DNA from: Calliphora vicina
Taxonomy: Eukaryota > Arthropoda > Insecta > Diptera > Calliphoridae
Reading direction: 5' to 3'
Length of the DNA stretch: 64,000 nucleotides
Assembly (NCBI RefSeq): GCF_958450345.1
Contig: NC_088784.1
Location: 59,142,247-59,206,246, forward strand
Below, piece after piece: positions 34,187-44,592 of this stretch (position 1 is its first letter; every line of letters starts with the position of its first letter). Below the pieces are notes generated by a model, which made no database searches, was not told where the DNA came from, and saw nothing but the letters and a program-made list of their open reading frames with translations. A program made the translations under genes and the position numbers.

Positions 34187-34668
34187 CTATGTTCACATTT
34201 GCAGAGTTAATCATCTCAAACGTGATTAAGCTCTAATCACTTCAAAATCGAGATGATTATCCATACATTTAAATGATTTGTTAATCACTTCAAATTGACA
34301 TGATTAAATCTTAATCACTTCATTAATCACGTAGGATCAACTGAACATACCTCAAACTGATGATGATGTAGCATCGGCCATAAATAAATTTTGACAGAAG
34401 TTTTTTTTTCCTTAAAAAACCTTAAATAATTCATCAATATTCACAATTTTATAATTAAAAAGTTTAAAATAATCTGCTGGTATCTTTAATAAAGTATTTA
34501 TTTCCATATTTAATGCCTTAAAGAAATATAAATTTGTTTGTTGTTTTTTATTTGTCAACTTAATCATTTTAGTGTCAACTTAATCATCTCAAATGTAATG
34601 TGAACGGCTTTGATTAACTTAATCAAAATTTTGCTTAAACGCGTTTAAAAGCCCAAGTGTGAACATAG
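34187..34668. mobile_element. MITE with CTATGTTCACA ends
   Basis: The left end CTATGTTCACATTTG and the right end AAGTGTGAACATAG are inverted repeats. Near the ends AATCATCTCAAACGTG and TTAATCATCTCAAATGT blocks and several AATCACTTCA repeats occur. No open frame; no exact target duplication. A hAT-type MITE is possible. Confidence 0.65.
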
Positions 34669-35424
34669 CATTATGAAGCCAAATTGAAATTTTTATTAAA
34701 TAGATTCTTAAAATGTTGGAACTGATCTATAAGATTTTATTAAGTCAGAATTAGAACAATATATCTCATAAGTTTTTCGTATCAGCAATTAAAACTTTAA
34801 GGATTTGTGGAAAAAGTTAATTTTGAGAAATAATTTGGTCAATATGCCAATATTACTTTTGCTCTATATTAAATATACACAGAGAAAACACATTCGTTGT
34901 GGTAACCGAATTTATCGCCAACCGAATTTAGTCAGTTGTATGTACTATCTCAGTAATCAGTTGCAACTACTGAATATTTTCGGCAGACACAACTGACTTT
35001 TGAGGAAAATAATTCGGCAGGCATAACTGAATATGGCAGTGGTTGTAATTAATATATATGTATGTATTTTTTTTGGTTTTTCCTTATTCACACTAAAATA
35101 ATAATTTATTAATCTTGGCCGTATCATATCTCATATAATATTTTATATTTAATAAACTTACATTATTTACTAATCTTGAGAAGATTTACATACATATATA
35201 TGAATGATCTTAATTTCTCTCCAATGGGATTACTTAATTTATGAGAATTTTCTTTTATATTTTTAATATTATTAATTGTACAAACAAATTTTGGATTTTT
35301 GTTAATATTTTAATTTAATTTTTATAACAACTACTAATAGGTTGAGAACACAGATTCATTATTATATATCTTTTACAATAACCGAATTAGATACATTTTC
35401 ACAATCAATTATTGGTTATTATAA
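34669..35424. other. No gene; possible small repeat at 34858-35045
   Basis: Between 34858 and 35045 there are repeated CAACTGA/TCAGTTG-type motifs after an ACACAGAGAAAAC start, like several MITEs in this window, but I cannot define both ends. The remainder is plain A+T-rich DNA. Confidence 0.4.
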
Positions 35425-35432
35425 CAAAGAAC

Positions 35433-36606
35433 TAGGGTTTGGGGTCCGGGAATTCCCGGCCAGGAAATCCCGGGAATTCCCGGCAATAATTTTACGGGAA
35501 TTCTCGGGATTTAAATTTAAATTTTATTCCCGGGAAAAACGGGAAATTTAAAATTAATTAAAAATACTTTAATACATTTAAATATAAAATCTCTGTTTGA
35601 TGAATGGCTTGTTGTAAATATTAGTGGAGGTTTTAAATCCCATTAAGGATACAGTAGAAGCATTAAGCCGACATTTCGCTATGATGAACACTCCTTATGA
35701 ACAGCAGTTATCTAAAAATTCTACGATTTCTCAAAAAATGGGAGCAAAATTTTAAAAACGAATTAGATTATACAATCAAAATTGAAAAAGAAAATCCTAA
35801 ACATTTAAAATCAAATGCTGAAAGTTGTTTTAAGTGGGAATTAGCTTTTTTTGAAGCAAGTAGCAATCGGAGAAAATTTAGATTGCCTTTATAATGCTTT
35901 ATTAACGATAAAGGCACCACCTGTTTAAAGCGAAAGAGATTTATCGGTGTTTGGAAACTTTTCCACTAAAATATGAAATCGGCAAATGACTTAATTCATT
36001 TTGAAAACTCAATTTTAAAAAAACAAAATAGTTCTATGAGGAACATATAACATTATTTATATGAAATAATAGCGGTATTCACAATGTAGAGTACTTTATC
36101 TAACAAAGTAACAAAAGAGCAATTTAGCAGAAACCAAAAACAAAATACATTAGAACTACTTTTTTACTTATTTACACTTTTTAAACTATATGATGTAATT
36201 TTTGTTTTGGAAATTAATTAAATTTTATTTTAAAATATATTTTATGAAAAAAAATATAATAAAAAATATGTATAACAGAAAAATTAAAAAAATGAAGCTA
36301 AAAACTGCATTACAAATGCAATTAAAATATTGATGGACAGCGAATTATAAAGGTAGATACATTAGGAATTTATAAAATTGTGTGACACTTTATGGCTCTT
36401 TTACTCTATTACCAGGACAAGAGCTCTACATCATGCATATCGCTAATATTTAATTTTATAGTCACAAATGATCTCCAAATATTTTATCCAACATTTTTTT
36501 TGTTTTATGTTAGTAGAATTGAATTGTAATGTATTGCTTTTAATTTTCTTTCCATAAAATTAAACAATTTTGTAAAATAAATTTATCCGGGAAACCCCAA
36601 ACCCTA
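35433..36606 (+). mobile_element. hAT transposon, internally deleted, 1174 bp
   Basis: The ends are inverted repeats, TAGGGTTTGGGGT at the left and ACCCCAAACCCTA at the right. They are flanked by 8-bp duplications CAAAGAAC (35425-35432) and TAAAGAAC (36607-36614), 7 of 8 identical. The left subterminal region is packed with GGGAATTCCCGG palindromes (35450-35545) and the right has CCGGGAAACC. It contains a remnant of transposase C-terminus (35697-36000). The TAGGG start and 8-bp duplication are typical of hAT. Confidence 0.85.
35697..36000 (+). pseudogene. hAT transposase C-terminal fragment
   Basis: The frame gives NPKHLKSNAESCFKWELAFF and then SNRR. The following bases, read in a shifted frame, give ALLTIKAPPV and a degraded serine-rich stretch equivalent to the hAT dimerisation domain (IKPTSVESERVFSVAGN-like in the sister copy at 38100-38200). 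Frame shifts and stops show it is dead. The DDE/RNase H-like core is absent. Confidence 0.7.
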
Positions 36607-36653
36607 TAAAGAACGTATAATATTATACATACAAATATTTTGATATTACAGAA

Positions 36654-36722
36654 TTATTGATTGTAATCCTTATATTAATGGTTATGATTCATAACCATTA
36701 ATATAAGGATTACAATCAATAA
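36654..36722. repeat. Perfect 69-bp palindrome
   Basis: A 33-base left arm (36654-36686, beginning TTATTGATTGTAATCC) and a 33-base right arm (36690-36722) are perfectly complementary around a 3-base centre. It lies 40 bases after the hAT target duplication. Nothing in it is coding. Confidence 0.9.
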
Positions 36723-36994
36723 CTTATGAAAACGAATTTACTAAATTTAATTCAGTTGTGTAATCCGACCAAGTCAGAATTTCTTTTGTGAAGTCCCATT
36801 TTTATTATACCGATTATATTTACTATTGTGGGAACCTATTTTCCATTACAATTATGTTTTTACAGTTATACGAGTAGAAATCCATTGAATAAAAAACATT
36901 TACTTCGTTTTATTAAATTTTAATAATGACAACCGATTTGTAGACTAATTATCTATTAGAATCGCACATTTTGCTGTAAAATGACATTGATTTG

Positions 36995-37085
36995 TTAGTG
37001 CATATTTGCATATTTTATTAAAATGCATATTTAGTTATATTTAAGTTCAAAATGCATATTTATGTGCATATTATCCAAGTTTTTA
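36995..37085. repeat. TGCATATTT motif cluster
   Basis: Five or six copies of TGCATATTT or close variants, on both strands. Clusters like this are often the subterminal part of hAT elements, but no terminal inverted repeat was found. Confidence 0.4.
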
Positions 37086-37139
37086 ATAATAATAGCATTT
37101 TTTGTCGTCAATGGGCAACATATTTGTCGAATTTGTTAT

Positions 37140-37430
37140 AGAAATAGCTCCAAGTGGGTTATTACTTTATAGCTCGACCAAAATATTGATGATTTAAAAG
37201 ACAATTTTCTGAAAATAAGTGAATTCAATTAATTTTTTAAAACAAACAAATTTGCTCAATTTGAGTTATCATAACTTATGTGGAGAAACGACTAAAAAAA
37301 TTCACGATTTTACAACAAAAAAAATGTTTAAAAAAACTTTTGCATAGAATTTAAAATTTGGACCATAACTAGTGGAACCACAATACATCAAAATTGTGTA
37401 GTGGTTTAAAAAGCCTCTAAATTTTTTTTC
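37140..37430 (+). repeat. Dispersed repeat family B, third copy
   Basis: It shares GAGTTATCATAACTTATGTG, GGAGAAACGACTAA and ATACATCAAAATTGTGTAGT with the copies at 3060, 30042 and (complement) 1440. Confidence 0.55.
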
Positions 37431-37689
37431 GATTTTGTTGCCTGTGCTATTGTTGATTTTGAAAAATTACGAAAAAAAATATACATTTTATGAAACTAAA
37501 GTACTAGGATCTAACATAAATAGTTTTTTTTTCAAAATAACTCAAAATTTTGAGGGTGTTTCAAAAGCTTTTAAAACGGGTTTAGTATGTCCTCACCTAG
37601 GCCTACAACCCCCATCGGGCCGATTTTCAATTTCTGATAAAAAGTGCTATTTTGTAGCAGAGTGTTATTACTTAATGTTGTTTAGAAAT

Positions 37690-37979
37690 TTAGAAAAAAA
37701 ATTAAATGTCAATTACTTGCAATTACTTTACCAATTATACGTAATTGGTAATTACCATTTACCAATTACTAATTACAGTAATTGGTAATTGATAAAAGCC
37801 AATTACCAATTACTTGTAATTGGTATTTGTTGGTTGCCAATTACAAAATGTAATTGGATTTGCAATTGGCAAATTTCAATTACTAATTGCTAGTAATTGG
37901 TAATTGGCATTTTTCAATTAGCAATTACATGTAATGTAATTGGTAATTGAAAAGTAATTGGTAACGCCCAAGTCTGATG
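37690..37979. mobile_element. hAT-like end with TAATTGG/CCAATTA array
   Basis: About twenty copies of AATTGG or CCAATT in both orientations, over about 270 bases, run up to a terminal GCCCAAGTCTG. Read inward this is CAGACTTGGGCGTTACCAAT, a start typical of hAT ends. The opposite end was not located. It directly adjoins the 5'-truncated second hAT copy. Confidence 0.55.
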
Positions 37980-38004
37980 ATTCCGAAATACAAATGGGCA
38001 AAAT

Positions 38005-38242
38005 TTTAAAAACAAATTAACCCTAAACATTTAAAATCAAATGCTGAAAGTGTTTTTAAGCGGGAATTAGCTTTATTTGAAGCAAACACCAATCGGACAA
38101 AAAATTTAGATTTTCTTTATAAATCTTTACTGACGATAAAGCCAACATCTGTGGAAAGCGAAAGAGTTTCCTCGGTGGCTGGAAACTTTGCCACTAAAAT
38201 AAGAAGTCGGATGTCAGATGACTTATTGAATGCCTACACAGA
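38005..38242 (+). pseudogene. hAT transposase dimerisation-domain fragment
   Basis: Read in one frame, the bases give PKHLKSNAESVFKRELALFE, then FLYKSLLTIKPTSVESERVS and AGNFATKIRSRMSDDLLNAY. This is the conserved C-terminal hAT dimerisation region, in which a short hydrophobic strand, the serine-rich P.S.ESERVFS.AG motif and an R..L..D.....L structure follow in order. It is better preserved than in the first copy. It ends abruptly at the MITE insertion (ACACAG at about 38238). Confidence 0.8.
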
Positions 38243-38571
38243 AAAAACTATTTCTTAAACCGTTTCAATTCAAACATTTTTAAAAAATGAGTTTTCAAAT
38301 TAACTTACACAGAAAAAATTATATTTCAATTCAACCATTTATCCCATATTGAACTGGTTTCAATTATTTCATAATTAAATCAAGTATTCATTTGCTCAAA
38401 AACTAAATTTCTTGATATTTTCTATTGAATTTTTAGTTTTGAATTTGATTATTTTGACAACTGAATATATAATTTTCGTTATTGGTTGAATTTCAAATAC
38501 AAAAATTATTGAATAGATAATTTTCGTAATTGAAAACACATTTTTGTTATTTTTTGTGTGATGAAATTGAA
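38238..38571. mobile_element. ACACAGAAAAAA-type MITE, copy 1
   Basis: It matches 51607-51870 for about 250 bases: ACACAGAAAAAACTATTTC, CATATTGAACTGGTTTCAAT, AATTGAAAACACATTTTTGT and TTATTTTTT. The start block is partly duplicated (38238 and 38303). It splits the hAT transposase fragment. Rich in CAAT/ATTG motifs; no coding. Confidence 0.65.
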
Positions 38572-38689
38572 ATGAAATTTTTCATTCCCGTTTCCCGGGA
38601 AATAAAATTATCCGGGAAACCCCAAACCCTAAAATGAATAGTATCAACATTTATTTCAGATTTATGACATTCTGAAGTAGGCCTAATAA

Positions 38690-38842
38690 AGGGGCCAGGG
38701 TCAATTAAGAAGCGATCATCATAATATTTGCTATAGAAATTTCGATTTGTGTAAAATTTTCTAAATTATAATAGTAGCTCTACGTTACAAACATCTGAAT
38801 AAATAAATATTGATCACCTCTATCGTGGTGTAGGGTATAATA
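38690..38842 (+). mobile_element. Helentron 3' relic
   Basis: It ends ATCACCTCTATCGTGGTGTAGGGTATAATA (key part CGTGGTGTAGGGTATA), with CGTTACAAACATCTG upstream. These match the 3' end of the complete copies; the 5' part is gone. Confidence 0.55.
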
Positions 38843-40100
38843 AAGAAATAAAATAATAATAGTTCAAATACTGATTTCTTAACTTTCCACTGTTACAGTC
38901 AGTATAACCAGGCAGTTCATTGAACTAGTTCCACATTGATGAATGAGTTTGGACTAATAACCACCACAATTTACTTGCTGAGCTTGGTTCGCGGATGCTT
39001 TATTTTTGTTTAGAAGATTGTTAATATGGTACATTTCACTCGGAGCTTTAAATTTTATTTGTATAATGTATAGTACATATATTAAAAAATAAAAATGTTT
39101 AACCAAATGTCCAACAAAAAATTAGGAAATTATTTTCTAAAACACGGTGCCAAGTGATAGTTTTATTCAATATAATATTTGGAAATATATCAGTTGACCC
39201 TAAGTTATCTAATATGTTCTATTAAACTGCAGGGTAATGACTCGTGCTTAAAAACATATACACACATACACACTAGACAGCAATGCAGACTGGATCGGAA
39301 ATGCACTTTCAGTTATTATTTTTTTGATTATTTTATTTTTTACTTTTTGGCAAAATGTTACAAGTACTAAGTACTTACGAGTAGTAGTTATAACTAGCAG
39401 TTTTACTACTTAGTAGCAAATAAATATCGATTAAATATCTATGTATGTATGTTTTTGTATCCATGTGTATAAAAATATATTTTTTGTTGGGTAATCTCAC
39501 AATAAAACTATCTAAATGTTGTTGTTTGTCTAAACATTGCCAGTCATGTGGCTGCTGCAAAAAGGCGATTGTAGCAAAAAAATAACAACAAAACAAATAT
39601 TAAAGAAAAACATCGTCAATAGTTTAATCTAATATTTAACAGAAATCGAGAGCAATATTTTTAACGATTGGCAGTTTAGATTTACAAAAAACCAACAATT
39701 TTATTACGAATGTTTTGAATTTGTTTCATACCAGTTGACTTGTCTTTTTAGCATCAGGGACGTAACATTAATTCGTTTCGCCTTAATTTTAAGTCACTTT
39801 AAAAAGTTAACAGAAACAAGTGGTGATTTGCTTCAATGAATTTAAATCCGCTTTGTTTGAGAACAAGTTAATTAAAGTTTTTTTTTTCGAACAAATAAAA
39901 ATTGTACTTACACTTTCAATAATAAAAATTATGTCCACAATCCTAAAAAAATTCAAAGGAGACCATTCGTTTGTGCCTTATTAAGCCTGTGATTTAAGGA
40001 AGGTCAGGAAGGTTAGATTTAATTTGAAGCCTCTTGAGGCATAGCTCACTTAGGTGAAAGTGTAGGTCCCTTTGTGATAACTTGTGTCCATCACACCATT
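38843..40100. other. No gene seen
   Basis: A+T-rich DNA. At 40003-40080 a stretch with GGAAGGTTAGATTT and CTCACTTAGG recalls a common fly interspersed repeat but is too diverged to name. Confidence 0.4.
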
Positions 40101-40101
40101 C

Positions 40102-40300
40102 CACAGTGGGGCAGAATCGAAATTTTTTGGAAATAAATCTGGCATGAGGGTAGTCAAGGACTATTCGAGTTTAACTTATTAAAATGGACCCTACAAATGC
40201 TCCAGTGGCGGCGCTATGGGGGCTAAAAGTAGGGTACCTTCGATATGTAAACTTTTTAAACACGTGCCATCTTTTTCTTCTATTAATTAAAAATGGTTTT
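40102..40300 (+). repeat. GGGGCAGA-ended dispersed repeat, truncated copy 2
   Basis: It starts CACAGTGGGGCAGAATCGAA and contains GGAAATAAATCTGGCAT, GGACTATTCGAGTTTAAC and ACACGTGCCATC, all in the order seen at 43694. It is cut off where the minus-strand Helentron begins. Confidence 0.6.
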
Positions 40301-40306
40301 AATTGT

Positions 40307-41125
40307 TATACCCTACACCACCATAGTGGGGAGGGTATTATTTTTTTATTATTATAAGCAAATTTACAATTTATTATAACAATTACATACATATATAAAT
40401 TGAAAATATACATAACGTTAAAGCATGTAAATTTTACCATTTTCTCACCTTTTTAACCAATTATATGACCAACATCCCCTTTCACGAATGGTTATACAGA
40501 TTCCTCCATTATTGTTCTTAAACGAGTTCCTTCTAAACTCGACGCATTTGATGATGAAAGAGTCCACTGAAATCCTGTTGAAAAATAGTTTTATGTTATT
40601 TGTTCATATGACTGGCGCAAATTATTGCGATTGAGATATTGCGATAAAATTTGGTAGCGAGGACGTAGCCTATTGAAAGCGACTGAAATCGGTCCATTAT
40701 TTCACCTAGCACCCAAACAAATGTTCTCCCGAAATTATAATTTATCGGTCGTAAATGGTTAAGTTATATATGTATCTACACAATTTTTTATCCAAATAAG
40801 TTTTATATAAACTGAATTAATGTCACCTAATTTTATGATGATCGGTCCATAATTAGTCATAGCTCCCATATAAGCCCCGCTTCCAAAAATCACTTTAACG
40901 AGCTTAAAAATGTTGGTATAAACATAAAATTCAACAGAAATAACACTCTTACAGACATAAATCACACGACCTATTTTCATGGCGATCGGTCCATAATTAG
41001 CCACAGCTCTCATATAAGACCCGCTTCCGAAAATCACTTCCATATAGACATAAATCACACGACCTAATTTCATGGCGATCGGTCCAGTATTAGTCATAGC
41101 TTCCATATAAGCCCGCTTCCGAAAA
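40307..41125 (-). mobile_element. Helentron-like element, minus copy with three internal units
   Basis: The 3' palindrome lies at 40307-40339 (TATACCCTACACCACCATAG then TGGGGAGGGTATTA). Three internal repeat units, each with ATCGGTCCATAATTAGTCAT or a close variant, lie near 40845, 40985 and 41079. The complete plus copies have two. The 5' hairpin is absent and about 300 bases near 40345-40660 are unlike the other copies. Confidence 0.7.
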
Positions 41126-41281
41126 TTAGAAAGGATTTTTTTGCAAAATATGATAGTATTGTTGATAGAGCTGACGATCTCATAATATAAATTGCAGCCT
41201 TTGCTTATATACCCCTCATATCGTGGGATCTTTATCAATCAGTGAATATTTAGATAAGCTGTTCTATCTGATATATTCGTC

Positions 41282-41655
41282 ATTAAAACCTAGATCGAAC
41301 ACGGGTTCAGGTATCGTGTAATCAATAGGAAAATTCATATTGACTTTACCAAAAATGTTGGCAAGAGCATATTTAAATGTTTTGTGGCATTTAGCCTCAT
41401 AGGGTAACCAGTTATAGTGAACAATACCTTAGATAGAGTAATCCTAAGTTCACATCTTATCATAATCGTCCACTTCAAGAAAAAGTCTCCATCTGGGTCA
41501 CCTCAGCGTGAAATTAAAATCCCTTCAAATCGATTGTACAACAATGTAAATTTCAGCATTAGATATGTGGCACATTTCAACATTATTTTCATAGTCAGTC
41601 CTATTGGAAAGGTTGCTCCTTTCACTGAGCACCTGTTCATCAAGAGGATTTAAGT
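41282..41655 (-). pseudogene. Unidentified coding-like stretch
   Basis: On the minus strand two blocks look protein-coding. One is EADLNPLDEQVLSERSNLSN, from about 41655 downward. The other is VHYNWLPYEAKCHKTFKYAL, followed by ANIFGKVNMNFPIDYTIPEP and VFDLGF, over about 41435-41290. Stops and frame changes separate them. Base composition and codon use are more even than in flanking DNA. I do not recognise the family; it could be a host pseudogene or a mobile-element protein. A splice acceptor-like TATCTAAG precedes the second block, so an intron is also possible. Confidence 0.35.
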
Positions 41656-41660
41656 CTGCC

Positions 41661-43693
41661 TCTGTTTTAAATAACATTTTAACATTGGTGGATTATGTGT
41701 CATGAAACCTTCGCCTGTTACATGTTTTATCTTTTTTTTAGCAGATTTAATATTTTGTAACTTTAAAACTGACATACAAGTGGTGGCAGCATTTGTGTTG
41801 TGGCAAAATATTTAAAAGATAAACAAAAGTCAGTTTTTTTATAACAGAAAAGAAGGAGCGTTCATTTTCTTCGAAAACAACTTTCCTGAGATTTTACTTT
41901 TGGTTGGTTCCTAATGGAAAACGATGTAATTTTTTGCTTAGTGCTGGCTGCACTTGTTGGCTGATGTAATGTTTTTTGCTCTAATGATGTGAACTTCAAT
42001 TGTAGACGGGAGTGTGTGGAGTAGAGTAGACTGTAGTTTGTTGGAGTTTCCTTTTTGTATTTATTTGCTGTTGTTATTCTTAATTTCAGATAACCGTATC
42101 TAATAGTTTTGGGTTAAAACTCTTTTCGTTTTTCTCTCTTTTTTGTTTTTTTTTGCTACAAATACTGCAGAGTCAGAGTACTTCTTGGCATATTGCACCT
42201 TTGGAGTGTTTGCTGTTGTTGCTGCTGGTGCTGCAATTGCTGTGTGTTTCCATTTTCATCTGTTCTGTAAATTGTATTAAAGCTACCTTTAATGTATCTA
42301 ATCGTTTAAGCGTTTTATTAAATTATGTACGAATTAAACATTATATTGCTATTGTTTTTTTTTATTTCTTATTTTTTTGTTATTGCCTTTTTAAAGTTAG
42401 TTACTCAGATATATAGTTGTTTTTGTTTTAGTTTTAGTTTTTTAGTTGGTTCACTTGTTTTATTGGTTTGAAATTTTTTGTTTGTGTGGCTGGGTCGGTC
42501 GGTGTTGCTGGCTTAAAGTCTTTGAAACATTCGCTAGACTGGGCTTGGGGATACCAAGTATAACAAAAAGTAATTTAAATCAAAGTTGTTACATCATTGT
42601 TCAACTTGCTTTTATTTCTGTTTATTTTCTTAGACAATTTTTATATATATTTAGTTTTTTTTTTTGCTTCCATTTTTATCTTTTATTCCTGCTGGTTTCA
42701 TTGTCTGACTTTGGTGTTTGAATCTTTGTATATATGTTTGTATGTAAGTGTTGTAGTTGTTGTTTTTTTTTCATTATTATGTATTGTATTGTTTTTCTTT
42801 TTGCTGCTGTTGTTGTTGTTATGGTTGTTTAATGGTCCATGACCTTGTTGGGTGTTTCCATCGTGTCAAGTTCAAGGCCAATTTTTCTCCTTTGAAAAAG
42901 TTCATTTTATAATTAAATCGCAAGCGAATTACGTGAAACTTCATTAAAACGCAACAGTTTAATTTCTGTTATAAATAGAAAACCGCACACGGATATTGTG
43001 AAGTAAAACTGAAACAAATGAAGTATTTATTAAATAAAAGTTTTAATGCAAAACAGTCTAATTTCACACGGTTGGTAATCCATTAATTCTTAAATTGTTT
43101 TTAGAACAGGTCATAAATGTTGGTCTTGTAAAATTTTTTCCATCATATTCGTACTAAAACAGTTTAAATTGTTTTTCTCTGATTGTGATTTAAATTTAGC
43201 TTAAGTGTTAATTGGAATGATTTTATTTTTTAAATTAAAACGGTTGTTAAGATAGCGCTACACGTTTTAGTTTGAAATTGATACCTTCGAATCATATTGT
43301 ATGGAATCCTGTGACCCTTCTTTGGACGGTTCTGGAAAAAGTTAGATGATCAATGAATTTTGCTTGAAATTGTCAAACTTGGAACTAGTTTTACCTAAAC
43401 GGTAAATAACAAATATCATATCATTGGACAGGTTATAAAATAGTAGGTCCTTCCATTAAGGCTTTCTTAATAGAAATTCCAAGTAGTACCGAGAAAGCTA
43501 GTATTTATTATTATACTCGCAGTACGCAAACAATAAAGTAGCATCGATATAATTGCGTTTTGACTAAACCAAATCACTTAATGCGATCGATGAACTAGAT
43601 CAAGACTAGATGCTAGTGAAATTTGTTTGTCATAACAACAAAAAATTAATTCTCAAAATGAAATAGCACTGTCCTTATTACTGCCGGAGTTGT
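41661..43693. other. No gene; G/T-rich strand-biased tract 42000-42850
   Basis: From about 42000 to 42850 the plus strand is strongly G/T-rich with GTTGTTGCTGCTG-like triplets and poly-T runs. The open frames here simply read TTT/GTT/CTG repeats as Phe, Val and Leu. I see no coding evidence. Confidence 0.5.
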
Positions 43694-44592
43694 GCACAGT
43701 GTGGCACAAACGATATTTTTTGGAAATAAATCTGGCATTTCTAAACGGCTGGTCCGATCGGAATAAAATTTGCCGTGGGCGTAGCCAAGGACTATTTGAG
43801 TTTAAGTTACTAAAATGGGCACTACAAATTCTCCAGGGGAGGCGATATGGAGGCTCAAAGTAGGATACCTTCGACATGTAAAATTTTTAAACACGTGCCA
43901 TTTTTTGTTTCCCATCCGATTTCAAAGATTTTTATATTTTTGGAAAGCGCTCGACTAGGTCTTGCTATTTATCTCGTATAAATTCCGAGTTATTGGAATT
44001 TCAAATTTGAAATTATAAAATTAGTTAGATAACTAAATTACCAATAATATACAAAAGATTTCAGAGCAATATCAATTATGAATTTAAAAATAATATATGT
44101 TTTTCAAGGTATCTTAACGGAGGACCTATGTTCCTTATAGGAACTAAAGGAATTAATAATAACAATAAATCTTAACGGAGAATATTTTCGCCTATAAAAT
44201 ATGTACTATTTTTCGAATGTGTCGGCCTTACGCCCTTCGGAATGTGACCTATTTTTTACCAAAATTTCCTTTAACATTTTGACAAGTTTTTTTTTACACT
44301 TTGTTATTTAGAATGATAAATATAAAAAACGTTGAAAATTTCATTGAATTTTGTTAATAAATAACGATTTTATTACATATTTATTGAGTTTCTAAAACTA
44401 AAATTTGTATCAAAATTTTAATAGGATTGCAAATATTAGGACCAGTTTGATCCACATTTATTCCGAACTAATTTTTTGTTTAAATTTCAAGTCAATATCT
44501 CAATTAGATTAAAAAATATGCCACTTTTAAAACTCAGTCCAGGGCCAATTGTAATAACTTAAACTCTAAATTTTGAATCTGCCCCTCTGTGC
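43694..44592 (+). mobile_element. GGGGCAGA-ended repeat, full-length copy, 899 bp
   Basis: The left end GCACAGTGTGGCAC and the right end (read inward) GCACAGAGGGGCAGATTC are inverted repeats. Internal blocks match copies at 17597 and 40102. The interior is non-coding. Terminal inverted repeats make a DNA transposon likely; superfamily unknown. Confidence 0.65.

Larger units (their letters stand above)
37980..38631 (+). mobile_element. Second copy of the TAGGGTTTGGGG hAT element, 5'-truncated
   Basis: It starts mid-transposase at the junction with the preceding CAGACTTGGGC end and finishes in CCGGGAAACCCCAAACCCTA at 38631, the same end as the 35433-36606 element. It is interrupted from about 38238 to 38571 by a MITE of another family. 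Confidence 0.75.

Noticed and set aside
36654..36722. microRNA precursor
   Set aside because: The arms are perfectly complementary with a 3-base loop, unlike animal microRNA hairpins.
37435..37788. 117-codon plus-strand open frame
   Set aside because: It runs into the AATTGG repeat array and shows no family similarity.
40003..40080. Stretch like a common fly repeat with AAGGTTAGA and CTCACTTAGG
   Set aside because: Too short and diverged to define as a named element.
40759..41238. 159-codon minus-strand open frame with three similar peptide segments
   Set aside because: The peptide repeats are the non-coding internal units of a Helentron; other copies of the same DNA are open in different frames or closed.
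42153..42842. Three overlapping open frames rich in Phe, Leu and Val
   Set aside because: They are translations of T-rich and GTT/CTG low-complexity DNA.
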